From an uncultured Alphaproteobacteria bacterium (lineage in GTDB: Bacteria; Pseudomonadota; Alphaproteobacteria; HIMB59; GCA-002718135): a stretch of DNA of 49,292 nucleotides. Made by a program: the position numbers and the translations under genes. The notes below the pieces were generated by a model, which did no database searches, had not been told where the DNA came from, and saw nothing but the letters and a program-made list of their open reading frames with translations. The DNA is taken from the NCBI GenBank assembly GCA_902569865.1, contig CACFVT010000005.1, positions 1 through 49,292 of the forward strand, given 5' to 3'. Of this stretch, positions 1 through 9,159 are shown one piece after another. Positions within the stretch are counted from its first letter, which is position 1. Every line of letters starts with the position of its first letter.

Positions 1-1
1 T

Positions 2-598
2 TTATCAAGTTCAGATAAAGATAAAAATACTTATAATAATTTGCAAAATAATAAATTTAAAAAAATATTTAATCTTAATATTAATACTGAATACAAAAGT
101 TTATCAAATTCTATGGCATTAAATTTAGGAAAGAATTTCCATCATGATCTAGTTAGACCAGGTATTGCTTTATATGGTGGACACCTAAATACAAAGATGA
201 AAAAAATCATCAAACCAGTTGTTACCTTAAAGAGTAAAATTTTACAGATTAAAGAAATTAATAAAAATGAATTTATTGGATATAATCAGACTTTTAAAAC
301 CAAAAAAAAAATTACAGTGGCAATTATAGGTATTGGGTATGCTGATGGCATTTCAAGAATATTAAGCAATACGGGAAAAGTATATTTAAATAATCAAAGT
401 TTTAATATTTTAGGCCGTATATCCATGGACTCTATCACCATTGATATTTCGCAAAAAAGTAATTTACTAAAAGTTGGAGATTACATGGAATTAATTAATC
501 ATGCTCACGGAATAGATAAAATGGCAAAACAATGTAATACAATTTCTCATGAAATTCTAACTTCGATTTCTAAGAGAGTTAATAGAGTTTATGTTTAG
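2..598 (+). CDS. alr: Alanine racemase, C-terminal part (5' end lies outside the window)
   Basis: Reading frame stays open from base 2. Motifs NSMALN...VRPGIALYGG, IGYADG and GRISMDSITID are typical of the alanine racemase C-terminal half. Confidence 0.9.
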   Translation, partial: LSSSDKDKNTYNNLQNNKFKKIFNLNINTEYKSLSNSMALNLGKNFHHDLVRPGIALYGGHLNTKMKKIIKPVVTLKSKILQIKEINKNEFIGYNQTFKTKKKITVAIIGIGYADGISRILSNTGKVYLNNQSFNILGRISMDSITIDISQKSNLLKVGDYMELINHAHGIDKMAKQCNTISHEILTSISKRVNRVYV

Positions 599-664
599 AA
601 TTACTCATAGGCAATTACACTAATGATTTCAAACATGATAGAAGCAGCAACCATTGACGTGATA

Positions 665-1579
665 TTATTTTTTTTGATCTTTAGTAGGCATTAAACATAC
701 AACATCTCCGCCTATAACATTTTTATTTTTTACTGATTGAATTAATGCTTTTGCTTCATCAATTGTTAAACCAGTAAAACTTGGTTCAATATTTGAGACT
801 GCAGGAGCTACTGAAGAATCTAAAGAATCTAAATCAAAAGTAATGTAAACTGGATTATCACCAATTTTATCAAGAGTTTCATCTATAACATCTTTAATAC
901 CTCTCTTTTGAAACTCTTGCATAGTAACGACATTGTAACCAAGATCATAACTTGGTTGAAGCCAATCCAGTGTACGTGGATTACCTCTCATCCCAATTTG
1001 CATACTATTTTTTGGATTAATAATTCCTTGATCAACAAGATAAGCGCCCCAATGTGCAGCACTCTTTTTTGCTCCCATAAAGTGATCTAGCTGACTAAAA
1101 GTATCTGTATGGGCATCAATATGAAGAAAGGATATTTTTTTTCCTTTTGTCATTTCTAAATTATTAGAGCCCAATCCTTGTAAAATACCACCTGTAATTG
1201 AATGATCACCACCAATAGATACAACTGGTTTTTTTTCTTTTGCTATCTTGGTATAAAAATTTGTAATATCCTCAATACATCGCTCATTATTATTTGCATG
1301 TGGAAGTGCAACATCACCTAAATCAAATATTTTTTTTTCTTTCCAAGGATTAATATTAAAATCTAAATGAACTCGCCTTAGTCCGGCTGATACATTCCTT
1401 ACAGCTCTTGGTCCTAAATGCTGATCTCTCTCAGTAGTGCCATTACCAGTACTATGAGGAACACCAACTAATGCTATATCACAATTTGATATATCTTTTC
1501 TATTTTCACATCGAAACAATGTTGGGATTCCCCACCAATACATCGTTTCCATCATCAACTCATCATTGGAGTTACTCAT
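665..1579 (-). CDS. Agmatinase/arginase-family ureohydrolase, C-terminus apparently frameshifted (restored ORF would end at 601)
   Basis: GGDHSITGG, HIDAHTDTF and FDLDSLD metal-binding motifs. The ORF ends abruptly at ...CLMPTKDQKK* in an A8 run; the alternative frame continues as NNITSMVAASIMFEIISVIAYE*. Confidence 0.88.
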   Translation of the reverse strand: MSNSNDELMMETMYWWGIPTLFRCENRKDISNCDIALVGVPHSTGNGTTERDQHLGPRAVRNVSAGLRRVHLDFNINPWKEKKIFDLGDVALPHANNNERCIEDITNFYTKIAKEKKPVVSIGGDHSITGGILQGLGSNNLEMTKGKKISFLHIDAHTDTFSQLDHFMGAKKSAAHWGAYLVDQGIINPKNSMQIGMRGNPRTLDWLQPSYDLGYNVVTMQEFQKRGIKDVIDETLDKIGDNPVYITFDLDSLDSSVAPAVSNIEPSFTGLTIDEAKALIQSVKNKNVIGGDVVCLMPTKDQKK

Positions 1580-1589
1580 TTTAAATAGA

Positions 1590-2705
1590 TTAATTTATTG
1601 CTATGCTTGGATCAACAAAATTATACCCTAAATCTTCTGCAACTGCCTTATAAGTTACATTGCCTTGGCAAATATTTAGGCCAGCAAGGAAATTTGCATC
1701 ACTACTCAAAGCATCTCTATAACCACTTTGTGCCAATTTTAAAACAAATGGTAAAGTTGCACTATTCAAAGCGATAGTAGACGTCATAGGAACACCGCCT
1801 GGCATATTGGCAACACAGTAATGCACAACATCATTAATTACATACGTTGGATTTGCATGGGTCGTTGGTTTACTTGTTTCTACGCAACCACCTTGATCTA
1901 TAGCAACATCTACGATTACTGATCCTCTTTTCATATCTGTAATCATTTCCCTTGATATTAATTTTGGAGCATTAGCACCAGGAATTAAGACGCCTCCGAT
2001 TAATAAGTCTGTTTCAACAACATAATCTTTTAAATTTATATGATCTGAGACTAAAGGAATAATTCTATCACCAAACTTCACTCGAAGTTCTTCAAGACGC
2101 GCTTCCGATTTATCAATAATATGAACTTTTGCTTTCATTCCTGTTGCAATCTCTGCGGCATTTTCACCCACAACTCCACCACCTAAAATTAGCACATTTC
2201 CAGGATTAACCCCTGGAGCCCCACCAATTAATAATCCTCTGCCACCTTGCGGTTTTTCCAAGCAATGTGCTCCAGCTTGAACAGACATTCTTCCTGCAAC
2301 AGCACTCATTGGAGCTAATAAAGGTAATCTCTTATTTTCATCAGTCACCGTTTCATAAGCAATACAAGTGGATTTTGAGTCAATTAAACTTCTTGTTAAT
2401 TCTGGAGCTGCAGATAAATGCAAGTAAGTAAATAAGATCTGGTTTTCTCTTAACATATTAACCTCTTCAGATTGAGGTTCTTTAACTTTTACAATCATAT
2501 CAGAGTCATTAAAAACATCAGCAGCTGTTGTAGCTATTTTAGCTCCAGCTTTTTCATAATCAGCATTTTCAAAACCTGCAGCATAACCTGCGTTATTCTC
2601 CACTAAAACATCATGTCCATGATTGGTTAATTCTTGAACACTTAAAGGTGTAAGTCCAACTCTAAATTCTTGTGCTTTGATTTCAGATGGAACACCAACT
2701 TTCAC
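1590..2705 (-). CDS. ald: Alanine dehydrogenase
   Basis: MKVGVPSEIKAQEFRVGLTP start, NAD-binding VLILGGGVVGENAAEIA, and HYCVANMPGGVPMTST. Confidence 0.95.
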   Translation of the reverse strand: MKVGVPSEIKAQEFRVGLTPLSVQELTNHGHDVLVENNAGYAAGFENADYEKAGAKIATTAADVFNDSDMIVKVKEPQSEEVNMLRENQILFTYLHLSAAPELTRSLIDSKSTCIAYETVTDENKRLPLLAPMSAVAGRMSVQAGAHCLEKPQGGRGLLIGGAPGVNPGNVLILGGGVVGENAAEIATGMKAKVHIIDKSEARLEELRVKFGDRIIPLVSDHINLKDYVVETDLLIGGVLIPGANAPKLISREMITDMKRGSVIVDVAIDQGGCVETSKPTTHANPTYVINDVVHYCVANMPGGVPMTSTIALNSATLPFVLKLAQSGYRDALSSDANFLAGLNICQGNVTYKAVAEDLGYNFVDPSIAIN

Positions 2706-4045
2706 TATTGATCCTTGAAATAATTAGTAATACCCGTTCGAAGTTTTTCAATAATTTCATCAATATGTTTTTTTTCTGAAATAAAAGGTGGCGCTACTAT
2801 TAAACAATCACCTGTTGCTTTCAGGTTGAGGCCTGAAGCAAACAAAGATTTAAAACATGCATAACCAGCCTTACCAAGACGTTCATCCATTCGTAAATCG
2901 ATACCACCCATCATGCCATAACCTCTAATATCTTCAATACCTTCAATATCTTTTAGGCTGAACAAGCCATCTAAAAAGTATGGTGACATTTCTTTAGCAC
3001 GATTAATTAAATCTTCTTTTTCAAAAATATCTTGCATGGCTAAACCAGCTGCAACTGAACACGGTATTGCTGAATATGTATAACCATGGAAAAATTCAAT
3101 AGCACCTTTAGGTGCAGCATCAACCATTGAGTCATAAATGTGTTCTCTTGATGCTACTGCTCCAAGTGGAACAACGCCATTAGTAATAGCTTTTGCCATT
3201 GTTATAATATCAGGAGTAACATCAAATGCTTGTGCTCCAAATGGTTCGCCCATTCTGCCCCAGCCTGTTATAACTTCATCAAAGATAAGAAGGATACCAT
3301 GCTTATCACAAATCTCTCTTAATTTTTTTAAATATCCTTTTGGTGGCACTAAAGTTCCTGTTGAACCAGCTACAGGCTCTACGATACATGCTGCGATGTT
3401 TTCTCCACCGATATGACCCGCAATACGTTCTAAATCTTCTGCTAAATAATCACCTTTTGCAGGTTCACCTCTTACAAATTTATTATCTGGAAGATGTGTA
3501 TGGCGCAAATGATGTACGTTCGGCATCAAGATACTTGAAAACGTTTTTCTGTTGGCAACCATACCTCCAACAGAAATTCCTCCAATGTTCATTCCGTGAT
3601 AACCTCTCTCGCGACCAACAATATGATGTCGATGCCCTTCACCTTTTGCTTTGAAATAAGCTATTACAGTTTTAATTGCTGTATCAACTGCAGAGGAACC
3701 ACACATAGTAAAAAAAATTCTATTTAAATCTTCAGGTGTATGTTTAGAAATTCTTCTTGCTAATTCAAATGAACCATTGAATCCCTGTTGAAAGGGTTGA
3801 ACATAATCAAGTTGTTCAAGTTGTTTATATACCGCTTCTCTGATTTCCAGACGTCCATGACCTGCTGGACTACAAAATAATCCCGAACTTGCATCAATTA
3901 ATTGATTGCCATGATGGTCAGTGTAGTACATTCCTTCGGCTTTAACCAATAACCTTGGATTATTTTTAAAATCATCATTGGATGTAAATGGCATCCAATG
4001 TTCTTCAAGTGAATTTGGTAATTCGTTTTTATTTTCTAAATCCAT
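2705..4045 (-). CDS. Class III omega-amino-acid:pyruvate aminotransferase (beta-alanine/taurine type; candidate taurine-pyruvate aminotransferase)
   Basis: EEHWMPFTSN start, RGYHGMNIGG, IFDEVITGWGRMG, AKAITNG. Resembles beta-alanine:pyruvate transaminases; abuts ald. Confidence 0.88.
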   Translation of the reverse strand: MDLENKNELPNSLEEHWMPFTSNDDFKNNPRLLVKAEGMYYTDHHGNQLIDASSGLFCSPAGHGRLEIREAVYKQLEQLDYVQPFQQGFNGSFELARRISKHTPEDLNRIFFTMCGSSAVDTAIKTVIAYFKAKGEGHRHHIVGRERGYHGMNIGGISVGGMVANRKTFSSILMPNVHHLRHTHLPDNKFVRGEPAKGDYLAEDLERIAGHIGGENIAACIVEPVAGSTGTLVPPKGYLKKLREICDKHGILLIFDEVITGWGRMGEPFGAQAFDVTPDIITMAKAITNGVVPLGAVASREHIYDSMVDAAPKGAIEFFHGYTYSAIPCSVAAGLAMQDIFEKEDLINRAKEMSPYFLDGLFSLKDIEGIEDIRGYGMMGGIDLRMDERLGKAGYACFKSLFASGLNLKATGDCLIVAPPFISEKKHIDEIIEKLRTGITNYFKDQ

Positions 4046-4177
4046 AATTATCCCTAAATAAGCAAATTTTATTAAGCCTTACATCATAGAAATAGCTAAT
4101 CCAAGAAGAATTCTTGCTGTTTTTCTTAATTTCATAGGAAAATTTAACACCCTAGTATAGAAGAAAAAAATTCATTT

Positions 4178-5089
4178 ATGCTACAATCAAAAGAAGCTCA
4201 AATTCCTAATAATTTAGTATCATTGGCTAAAAAAACGCCTAATCTTTCAGCAGGAATCATTTGTGCTAATCATGACTCCTCAATGGAATCAGCTAAAAAA
4301 TCAGTTGAGTTAAATCTTATAAACCCGATTTTTATTGGAAACAAACAAGAGATCAATGAAAAGGCTGAAAAAATTGAATGGGATATAAATGCTTATGAAA
4401 TAATTAATTCTGCTAATGATGTAGAGGCTGCAATTATTGGGGCAGAACTTGGAAGAGATAATAAAATAAAAGTAATGATTAAAGGCAATCTTCATACAGA
4501 TGTTTTAATGAGAACGTACTTAAAAAAAGAATTTGGTCTTATTGAAGGAAAAAGATTAAGTCATATTTGGCACATGACAATTTTAAAAGATGATAAACCA
4601 CTTTTTATAACTGATGGAGCTTTAAATGTTGCGCCTCGTATTGATGTCAAAATGCATATACTTAAAAATGTTATTGAATTTGCAAACCAAATCGACATTG
4701 CAAAACCAAGAGTAGCTATCTTATCAGGCACAGAAGATCCCATTGAAAGTATGCCAAGTTCTGTAGAGGCAAAAGAGTTAATGGAACGTGCGAAAAATGA
4801 AAATATTAATGCTTATGTTCATGGACCTTTAGCTTTTGATAATGCTATTTCTCCAGAAGCTGCTGCAATCAAAAATATTTCTAATGAAGTTGCTGGAAAA
4901 GCTGATATTCTTTTGGTTCCGAATTTAGAAACAGGTAACGCTTTATCAAAAATCATGGTTTACTTTATGGGAGCTTGCGCTGCTGGTTTTATTGTTGGTG
5001 GTAAAGTTCCTGTTGTTGTAACAAGTAGAGCAGATAGTTCTGCATCACGAATAGCATCTATCGCAGCTTCCGTTATAGCTGCGCAATAG
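4178..5089 (+). CDS. pta: Phosphate acetyltransferase/butyryltransferase family protein
   Basis: C-terminal DILLVPNLETGNALSKIMVYFMGACAAGFIVGGKVPVVVTSRADS is characteristic of PTA/PTB enzymes. Confidence 0.85.
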   Translation: MLQSKEAQIPNNLVSLAKKTPNLSAGIICANHDSSMESAKKSVELNLINPIFIGNKQEINEKAEKIEWDINAYEIINSANDVEAAIIGAELGRDNKIKVMIKGNLHTDVLMRTYLKKEFGLIEGKRLSHIWHMTILKDDKPLFITDGALNVAPRIDVKMHILKNVIEFANQIDIAKPRVAILSGTEDPIESMPSSVEAKELMERAKNENINAYVHGPLAFDNAISPEAAAIKNISNEVAGKADILLVPNLETGNALSKIMVYFMGACAAGFIVGGKVPVVVTSRADSSASRIASIAASVIAAQ

Positions 5090-5991
5090 TGAAAAAAAAT
5101 AAATTAATAAATGTTGCTTTATTAGCAATTGGAGCAACTTTCTTTGGTTCATTTATGGGGGCTGGAGTAAAATTACTCTCTACTGATCTTCATCCAATCA
5201 TTATTTGTTTTTATCGATGCTTAATGGGATTGATGATTATTACTCCTTTTGTAGCAAGAAATAATTTTAAAGCACTTAAATCAAGTAACACCAAACTTCA
5301 ATTAATTAGAGCTTCAATAAATATAATTTCAATGATTTGTTGGTTTTCTGCAATTGGAATGATGCATTTTGAAAAAGCTACAGCTCTTGGATTTACAACA
5401 CCTTTATTTACAACTGTTTTAGCTGTTATTGTTCTAGGTGAGGTAATTCGCTTTCATAGAACAGCAGCTCTAATCTTAGGTTTTGTTGGAATTATTATTA
5501 TTGTTCGTCCTGGCTACATGCCTTTTGAATTTGGTACAGTATTGATGCTTGCTGCCTCTTTTAGTTTTTCTTTTGTTTTAATCTTAGTTAAAAAATTGTC
5601 TGACACTGATTCTAGTCTAACAATTATTTTTTATCATTTGCTATACATGACTCCTGTTTTTTTTATTATTTCTCTATTTTATTGGGAAAGCGTTAACTTT
5701 AATCAATTAATAATTTTTGCATTTATGGGTGCAGCAGGATTGTTATCACATTGGTGTTTAGCGCAAGCTTTCAAACTTTCTGATACTACTTTTGTGATGC
5801 CGCTTCAATTTACTAAATTAATATGGGCTTCTTTAATCGGATTATTTATATTTGCTGAACAACCAGACATTTGGACTTGGACTGGAGGTATAGTTATATT
5901 TATCTCTGTTCTCTATATTACTTACCGTGAAGCATTTAAAAAGAAAGGAACAAAAAAACCTATTCAAGTTGATAGAGCTATCATAAATTAA
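5089..5991 (+). CDS. DMT/EamA-family transporter
   Basis: About ten hydrophobic segments with the EamA repeat pattern (FYRCLMGLMIITPF, AILSF-like repeats). GTG start overlaps the pta stop by 1 nt. Confidence 0.85.
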   Translation: MKKNKLINVALLAIGATFFGSFMGAGVKLLSTDLHPIIICFYRCLMGLMIITPFVARNNFKALKSSNTKLQLIRASINIISMICWFSAIGMMHFEKATALGFTTPLFTTVLAVIVLGEVIRFHRTAALILGFVGIIIIVRPGYMPFEFGTVLMLAASFSFSFVLILVKKLSDTDSSLTIIFYHLLYMTPVFFIISLFYWESVNFNQLIIFAFMGAAGLLSHWCLAQAFKLSDTTFVMPLQFTKLIWASLIGLFIFAEQPDIWTWTGGIVIFISVLYITYREAFKKKGTKKPIQVDRAIIN

Positions 5992-6040
5992 TGGATATTT
6001 AAAAATTACTTTAAAAACTTTTTTAATTATTAAATTAATC

Positions 6041-6220
6041 TTAATGTGCTGTATGTGCAGTTGTTGAGTGTTTTCTTCCAGAAAATACATAGTCTCTAAT
6101 TTCCGTAACTTCTTCTTGAGAAATTTTATTTGCAATAACTGCATATTTATCAGAAATTTTAACTGAGAAATATACAGATGTTAAAAGCACAATGATTATT
6201 CCTAAAGGTATATATTTCAT
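6041..6220 (-). CDS. Predicted 59-aa single-TM small membrane protein (below the ORF-track cutoff)
   Basis: My translation: MKYIPLGIIIVLLTSVYFSVKISDKYAVIANKISQEEVTEIRDYVFSGRKHSTTAHTAH*. AAGAAAGG ribosome-binding-like sequence upstream of the ATG; one hydrophobic N-terminal helix. Confidence 0.5.
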   Translation of the reverse strand: MKYIPLGIIIVLLTSVYFSVKISDKYAVIANKISQEEVTEIRDYVFSGRKHSTTAHTAH

Positions 6221-6355
6221 AAATTGCAGCCTTTCTTAATATTTTCAATATCCTTATTATTATACAAAAATTCAAATGATAATACCATACCATTAAATCT
6301 ACTTAAACCAATGGTTTGGGGAATTTTTAACTAAATACCTTAAAGAATATTATAA

Positions 6356-7123
6356 TTATTTTGCGGTCCAACCACCATCTATCACTAAGGATGAGCCAGT
6401 AATCATAGAAGAGGCATTCGATGCTAAATATACTACGGCCGTTGCAATATCACTTTCAGTACCAAAACGTCCCAAAGGAATATTATTCATCATTGTTTTC
6501 TTAAATTTTTTATCTTCAAAAAATTTTTTTACCATTGGGGTTTCAACAAAAGTAGGGCAGACTGTATTTACTCGGATATTTTTTTTTGCCAAATCTAACG
6601 CCATCCCTCTTGTTAAACCTTCAAGACCAAATTTTGTCATATTATAAATACTTCTATTTGGTGCTCCAACTTTCCCTAATTGAGAAGACATATTGATAAT
6701 AGAACCACCTCTTGATTTTCTATTTTTTGACTTTAGCATAACTTTTGCAGCCATCTGCGCTACATGAAAAGCAGCTTTCATATTTAAATCCACTACATAA
6801 TCCATATCTTCTTTTTTAATTTTAGTAAAATGATCTGGTCGATTAGCACCTGCATTGTTTACTAATATATCTAAAGAAGAAACTTTATTAAATACGCTTT
6901 TTACATCTTCATAGTTTGAGACATCACATATATACGATTTACATTTTCTCTTAAGTTTTTTTATTTGTTTTTCAACATTATCTAAATCGCTTTTAGTCCT
7001 ACTAAGAATAATAAGATTGGCGCCTGCCTCAGCTAAAGCTACAGCACAAGCTTTACCAATACCCTTGCCAGCTCCTGTAACTAAAGCTGTTTTATTTTTT
7101 ACTTGTGTTTGCTGTAAATACAT
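6356..7123 (-). CDS. Short-chain dehydrogenase/reductase
   Basis: TGAGKGIG cofactor motif, NNAGANR, YNMTK active site, C-terminal ITGSSLVIDGGWTAK. Confidence 0.93.
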   Translation of the reverse strand: MYLQQTQVKNKTALVTGAGKGIGKACAVALAEAGANLIILSRTKSDLDNVEKQIKKLKRKCKSYICDVSNYEDVKSVFNKVSSLDILVNNAGANRPDHFTKIKKEDMDYVVDLNMKAAFHVAQMAAKVMLKSKNRKSRGGSIINMSSQLGKVGAPNRSIYNMTKFGLEGLTRGMALDLAKKNIRVNTVCPTFVETPMVKKFFEDKKFKKTMMNNIPLGRFGTESDIATAVVYLASNASSMITGSSLVIDGGWTAK

Positions 7124-7156
7124 TGTGTAAAATATAACATTAATATTAAATTCCTT

Positions 7157-8038
7157 CTAACCTTTTACTGCTCCAGCTGTTAATCCACTAACAATCTGTC
7201 TTTGAAAAAACAGTACAAAAAAGAATAATGGAGCAGTTGCTGAAACAACGGCTGCTACAGCATACATTACTTTACCTTCTTCTTGGACAGTACCTAGAAA
7301 ACTTGCAATTGCTGGAATCATTGTTTCATTTTCATCTGAAAGCAACATGGATGTAACTGTAAAATCATTGTAAGCAAGAAGGAAACTAAATAATCCAGTA
7401 GTGATTACACCTGGCCACATTATAGGAATGATCACATATCTAAATGCTTGAAATCTATTACAACCATCGCACATAGCGCTTTCATCTAAATCTTTTGGTA
7501 TGTTTAAAAAAAATGAATGTAGCATCCACAAAGTAAAAGGTTGGTTAATTGCAACAAGCACAATTATTGTTGTGGGCAGAATTCCCCAAACATTCCATGC
7601 AAAAAAAGGTTGAAGATATCCTGAAATCAAAGTCATATGAGGCATCGCACGAAAGATAAGACCTGCCATTAAAATCCAGAAGGCGTAGCGATAAGTAGAC
7701 CTTGCAAGAGCATAACCACCTAAAGTCCCAAAAGTAAGAGAAATTAAAACTGTAAAAAATACTACTATGCTTGTATTAATAACGGCGCGCCAAAATTCTT
7801 CTTCAATCCAAGAGCCATAATATCCACCCATAGTAAAAAAACTGCCTGTTTGTTTTTCAGTATGAAAGCCAAATATTGCATTTGACCAATCAGCTTTTGA
7901 AAAAAAATCAGCTTGTACTTTGAAGGATCCCCACAATGTCCAAATAAAAGGAAACATAGCAACAATCAACCAAAGAGCTACAAATATAAAAGCAATAATA
8001 CGAACTGGGGTTAATTTATTTTCAATTTTTGTATTCAC
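7157..8038 (-). CDS. Sugar-type ABC transporter permease (MalG-like)
   Basis: Multi-TM protein with an EAA-type loop (DESAMCDGCNRFQAFRYVIIPIMWPGV). Confidence 0.92.
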   Translation of the reverse strand: MNTKIENKLTPVRIIAFIFVALWLIVAMFPFIWTLWGSFKVQADFFSKADWSNAIFGFHTEKQTGSFFTMGGYYGSWIEEEFWRAVINTSIVVFFTVLISLTFGTLGGYALARSTYRYAFWILMAGLIFRAMPHMTLISGYLQPFFAWNVWGILPTTIIVLVAINQPFTLWMLHSFFLNIPKDLDESAMCDGCNRFQAFRYVIIPIMWPGVITTGLFSFLLAYNDFTVTSMLLSDENETMIPAIASFLGTVQEEGKVMYAVAAVVSATAPLFFFVLFFQRQIVSGLTAGAVKG

Positions 8039-8044
8039 AAATTC

Positions 8045-9079
8045 CTAACCTTTATTTTTTTCTTTAAAATCTCGCCATGTTCGAATTAGTACGGGCAAAA
8101 GTAAAATTGCTACACCAAAAATAGTAATCATAGATGTAGCACCTGCGGCGTTATAGAGAGGGTAAGCACTTTCTCGCAAATGATTCCATATTAACCACGA
8201 TATTGAGGTGGCGTGCGCTTCAGCTCTAAAACCTATGATTGGTTCAAAAACTCTAAAATTATCCATCAAAAGTATTAAAGTTATGAAAATAGCAAGTGGC
8301 ATTAAATGAGGAATAACAACGTGGCGTATTCTTTGAAATTTTGATGCTCCATCTATTGTTGCCGCCTCTATTGTTTCTTGAGGAACCGTTTGAAGACCTG
8401 CATAAAAAACAATAAAACTAAAAGGCATCAAATGCCAAATACCGTATACCATTAACATAATCCAGGTAAGCACAGGTGATGCTTTCAAGCTAAGAGAATT
8501 ATCATTAAATATTTTTTGGAGTGTAGCTCCAATCACACCATCACCGTCAACCATCCAGAAAAGTATCAATGAGCCAACAAGAGGTGTAACTATCATTGGA
8601 AGAAGAGATGCAAAAATTGTTGGACCTTTAAACATCTTTGGAAGATTGTTAACTCCAACGGCAACTAAAAAACCAAGAAATAAGACAAAGGGAGTAACTA
8701 TAAAGGTATAAGTAAGAGTGAAACTGAGCGCTCTATATAAGGGGTAATTATATAATTTTTTAACAAAAACTGTAAAACTATCCGAGCTCTTCCAAGCCTC
8801 TCCTAATTCATCAAATGCAAAATGCATTCTGTTTGAATACGTTTTAAATCCATTAAATTTACCAAGAGGTGCTTTTTCTTTTAACTTTGCGGAAGCTTCA
8901 GTATCCACAGATGTTGTTGTCTCACAACCAAAAGGATCACAATTTTCTGTAACAATTATTACTTGTTTATGTTCAATATGTAGAGATTGAATAAAAACAG
9001 AAACTATAGGTATTGCAATAAATAAAAACATTACGCTTAATGAAGGAAGAGAAAATAATAAGAATGTGCTGTGCTTCAT
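8045..9079 (-). CDS. Sugar-type ABC transporter permease (MalF-like), with a large periplasmic insertion after TM1
   Basis: EAA loop EAATIDGASKFQRIRHVVIPHLMPL. Roughly 85-aa hydrophilic segment between TM1 and TM2. Confidence 0.92.
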   Translation of the reverse strand: MKHSTFLLFSLPSLSVMFLFIAIPIVSVFIQSLHIEHKQVIIVTENCDPFGCETTTSVDTEASAKLKEKAPLGKFNGFKTYSNRMHFAFDELGEAWKSSDSFTVFVKKLYNYPLYRALSFTLTYTFIVTPFVLFLGFLVAVGVNNLPKMFKGPTIFASLLPMIVTPLVGSLILFWMVDGDGVIGATLQKIFNDNSLSLKASPVLTWIMLMVYGIWHLMPFSFIVFYAGLQTVPQETIEAATIDGASKFQRIRHVVIPHLMPLAIFITLILLMDNFRVFEPIIGFRAEAHATSISWLIWNHLRESAYPLYNAAGATSMITIFGVAILLLPVLIRTWRDFKEKNKG

Positions 9080-9109
9080 TATGCGATTTTAAATTACATA
9101 GAAAGATAC

Positions 9110-9137
9110 AAGGGGTTTTCAAATTTGAAAACCCCTT
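9110..9137. promoter_or_regulatory. Perfect 28-nt inverted repeat (RNA stem-loop) between the binding-protein gene and the downstream permease genes
   Basis: AAGGGGTTTTCAAATTTGAAAACCCCTT is exactly self-complementary. Confidence 0.85.
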
Positions 9138-9159
9138 TTTACTGATTTATTTATATTGA

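Noticed and set aside
3138-3654. Two overlapping ORFs antisense to the aminotransferase
   Set aside because: Shadow ORFs without protein-family features.
5842-6144. 100-aa - strand ORF in the gap after the EamA transporter
   Set aside because: Overlaps the transporter gene, basic/low-complexity; the 59-aa ORF in another frame is a better candidate.
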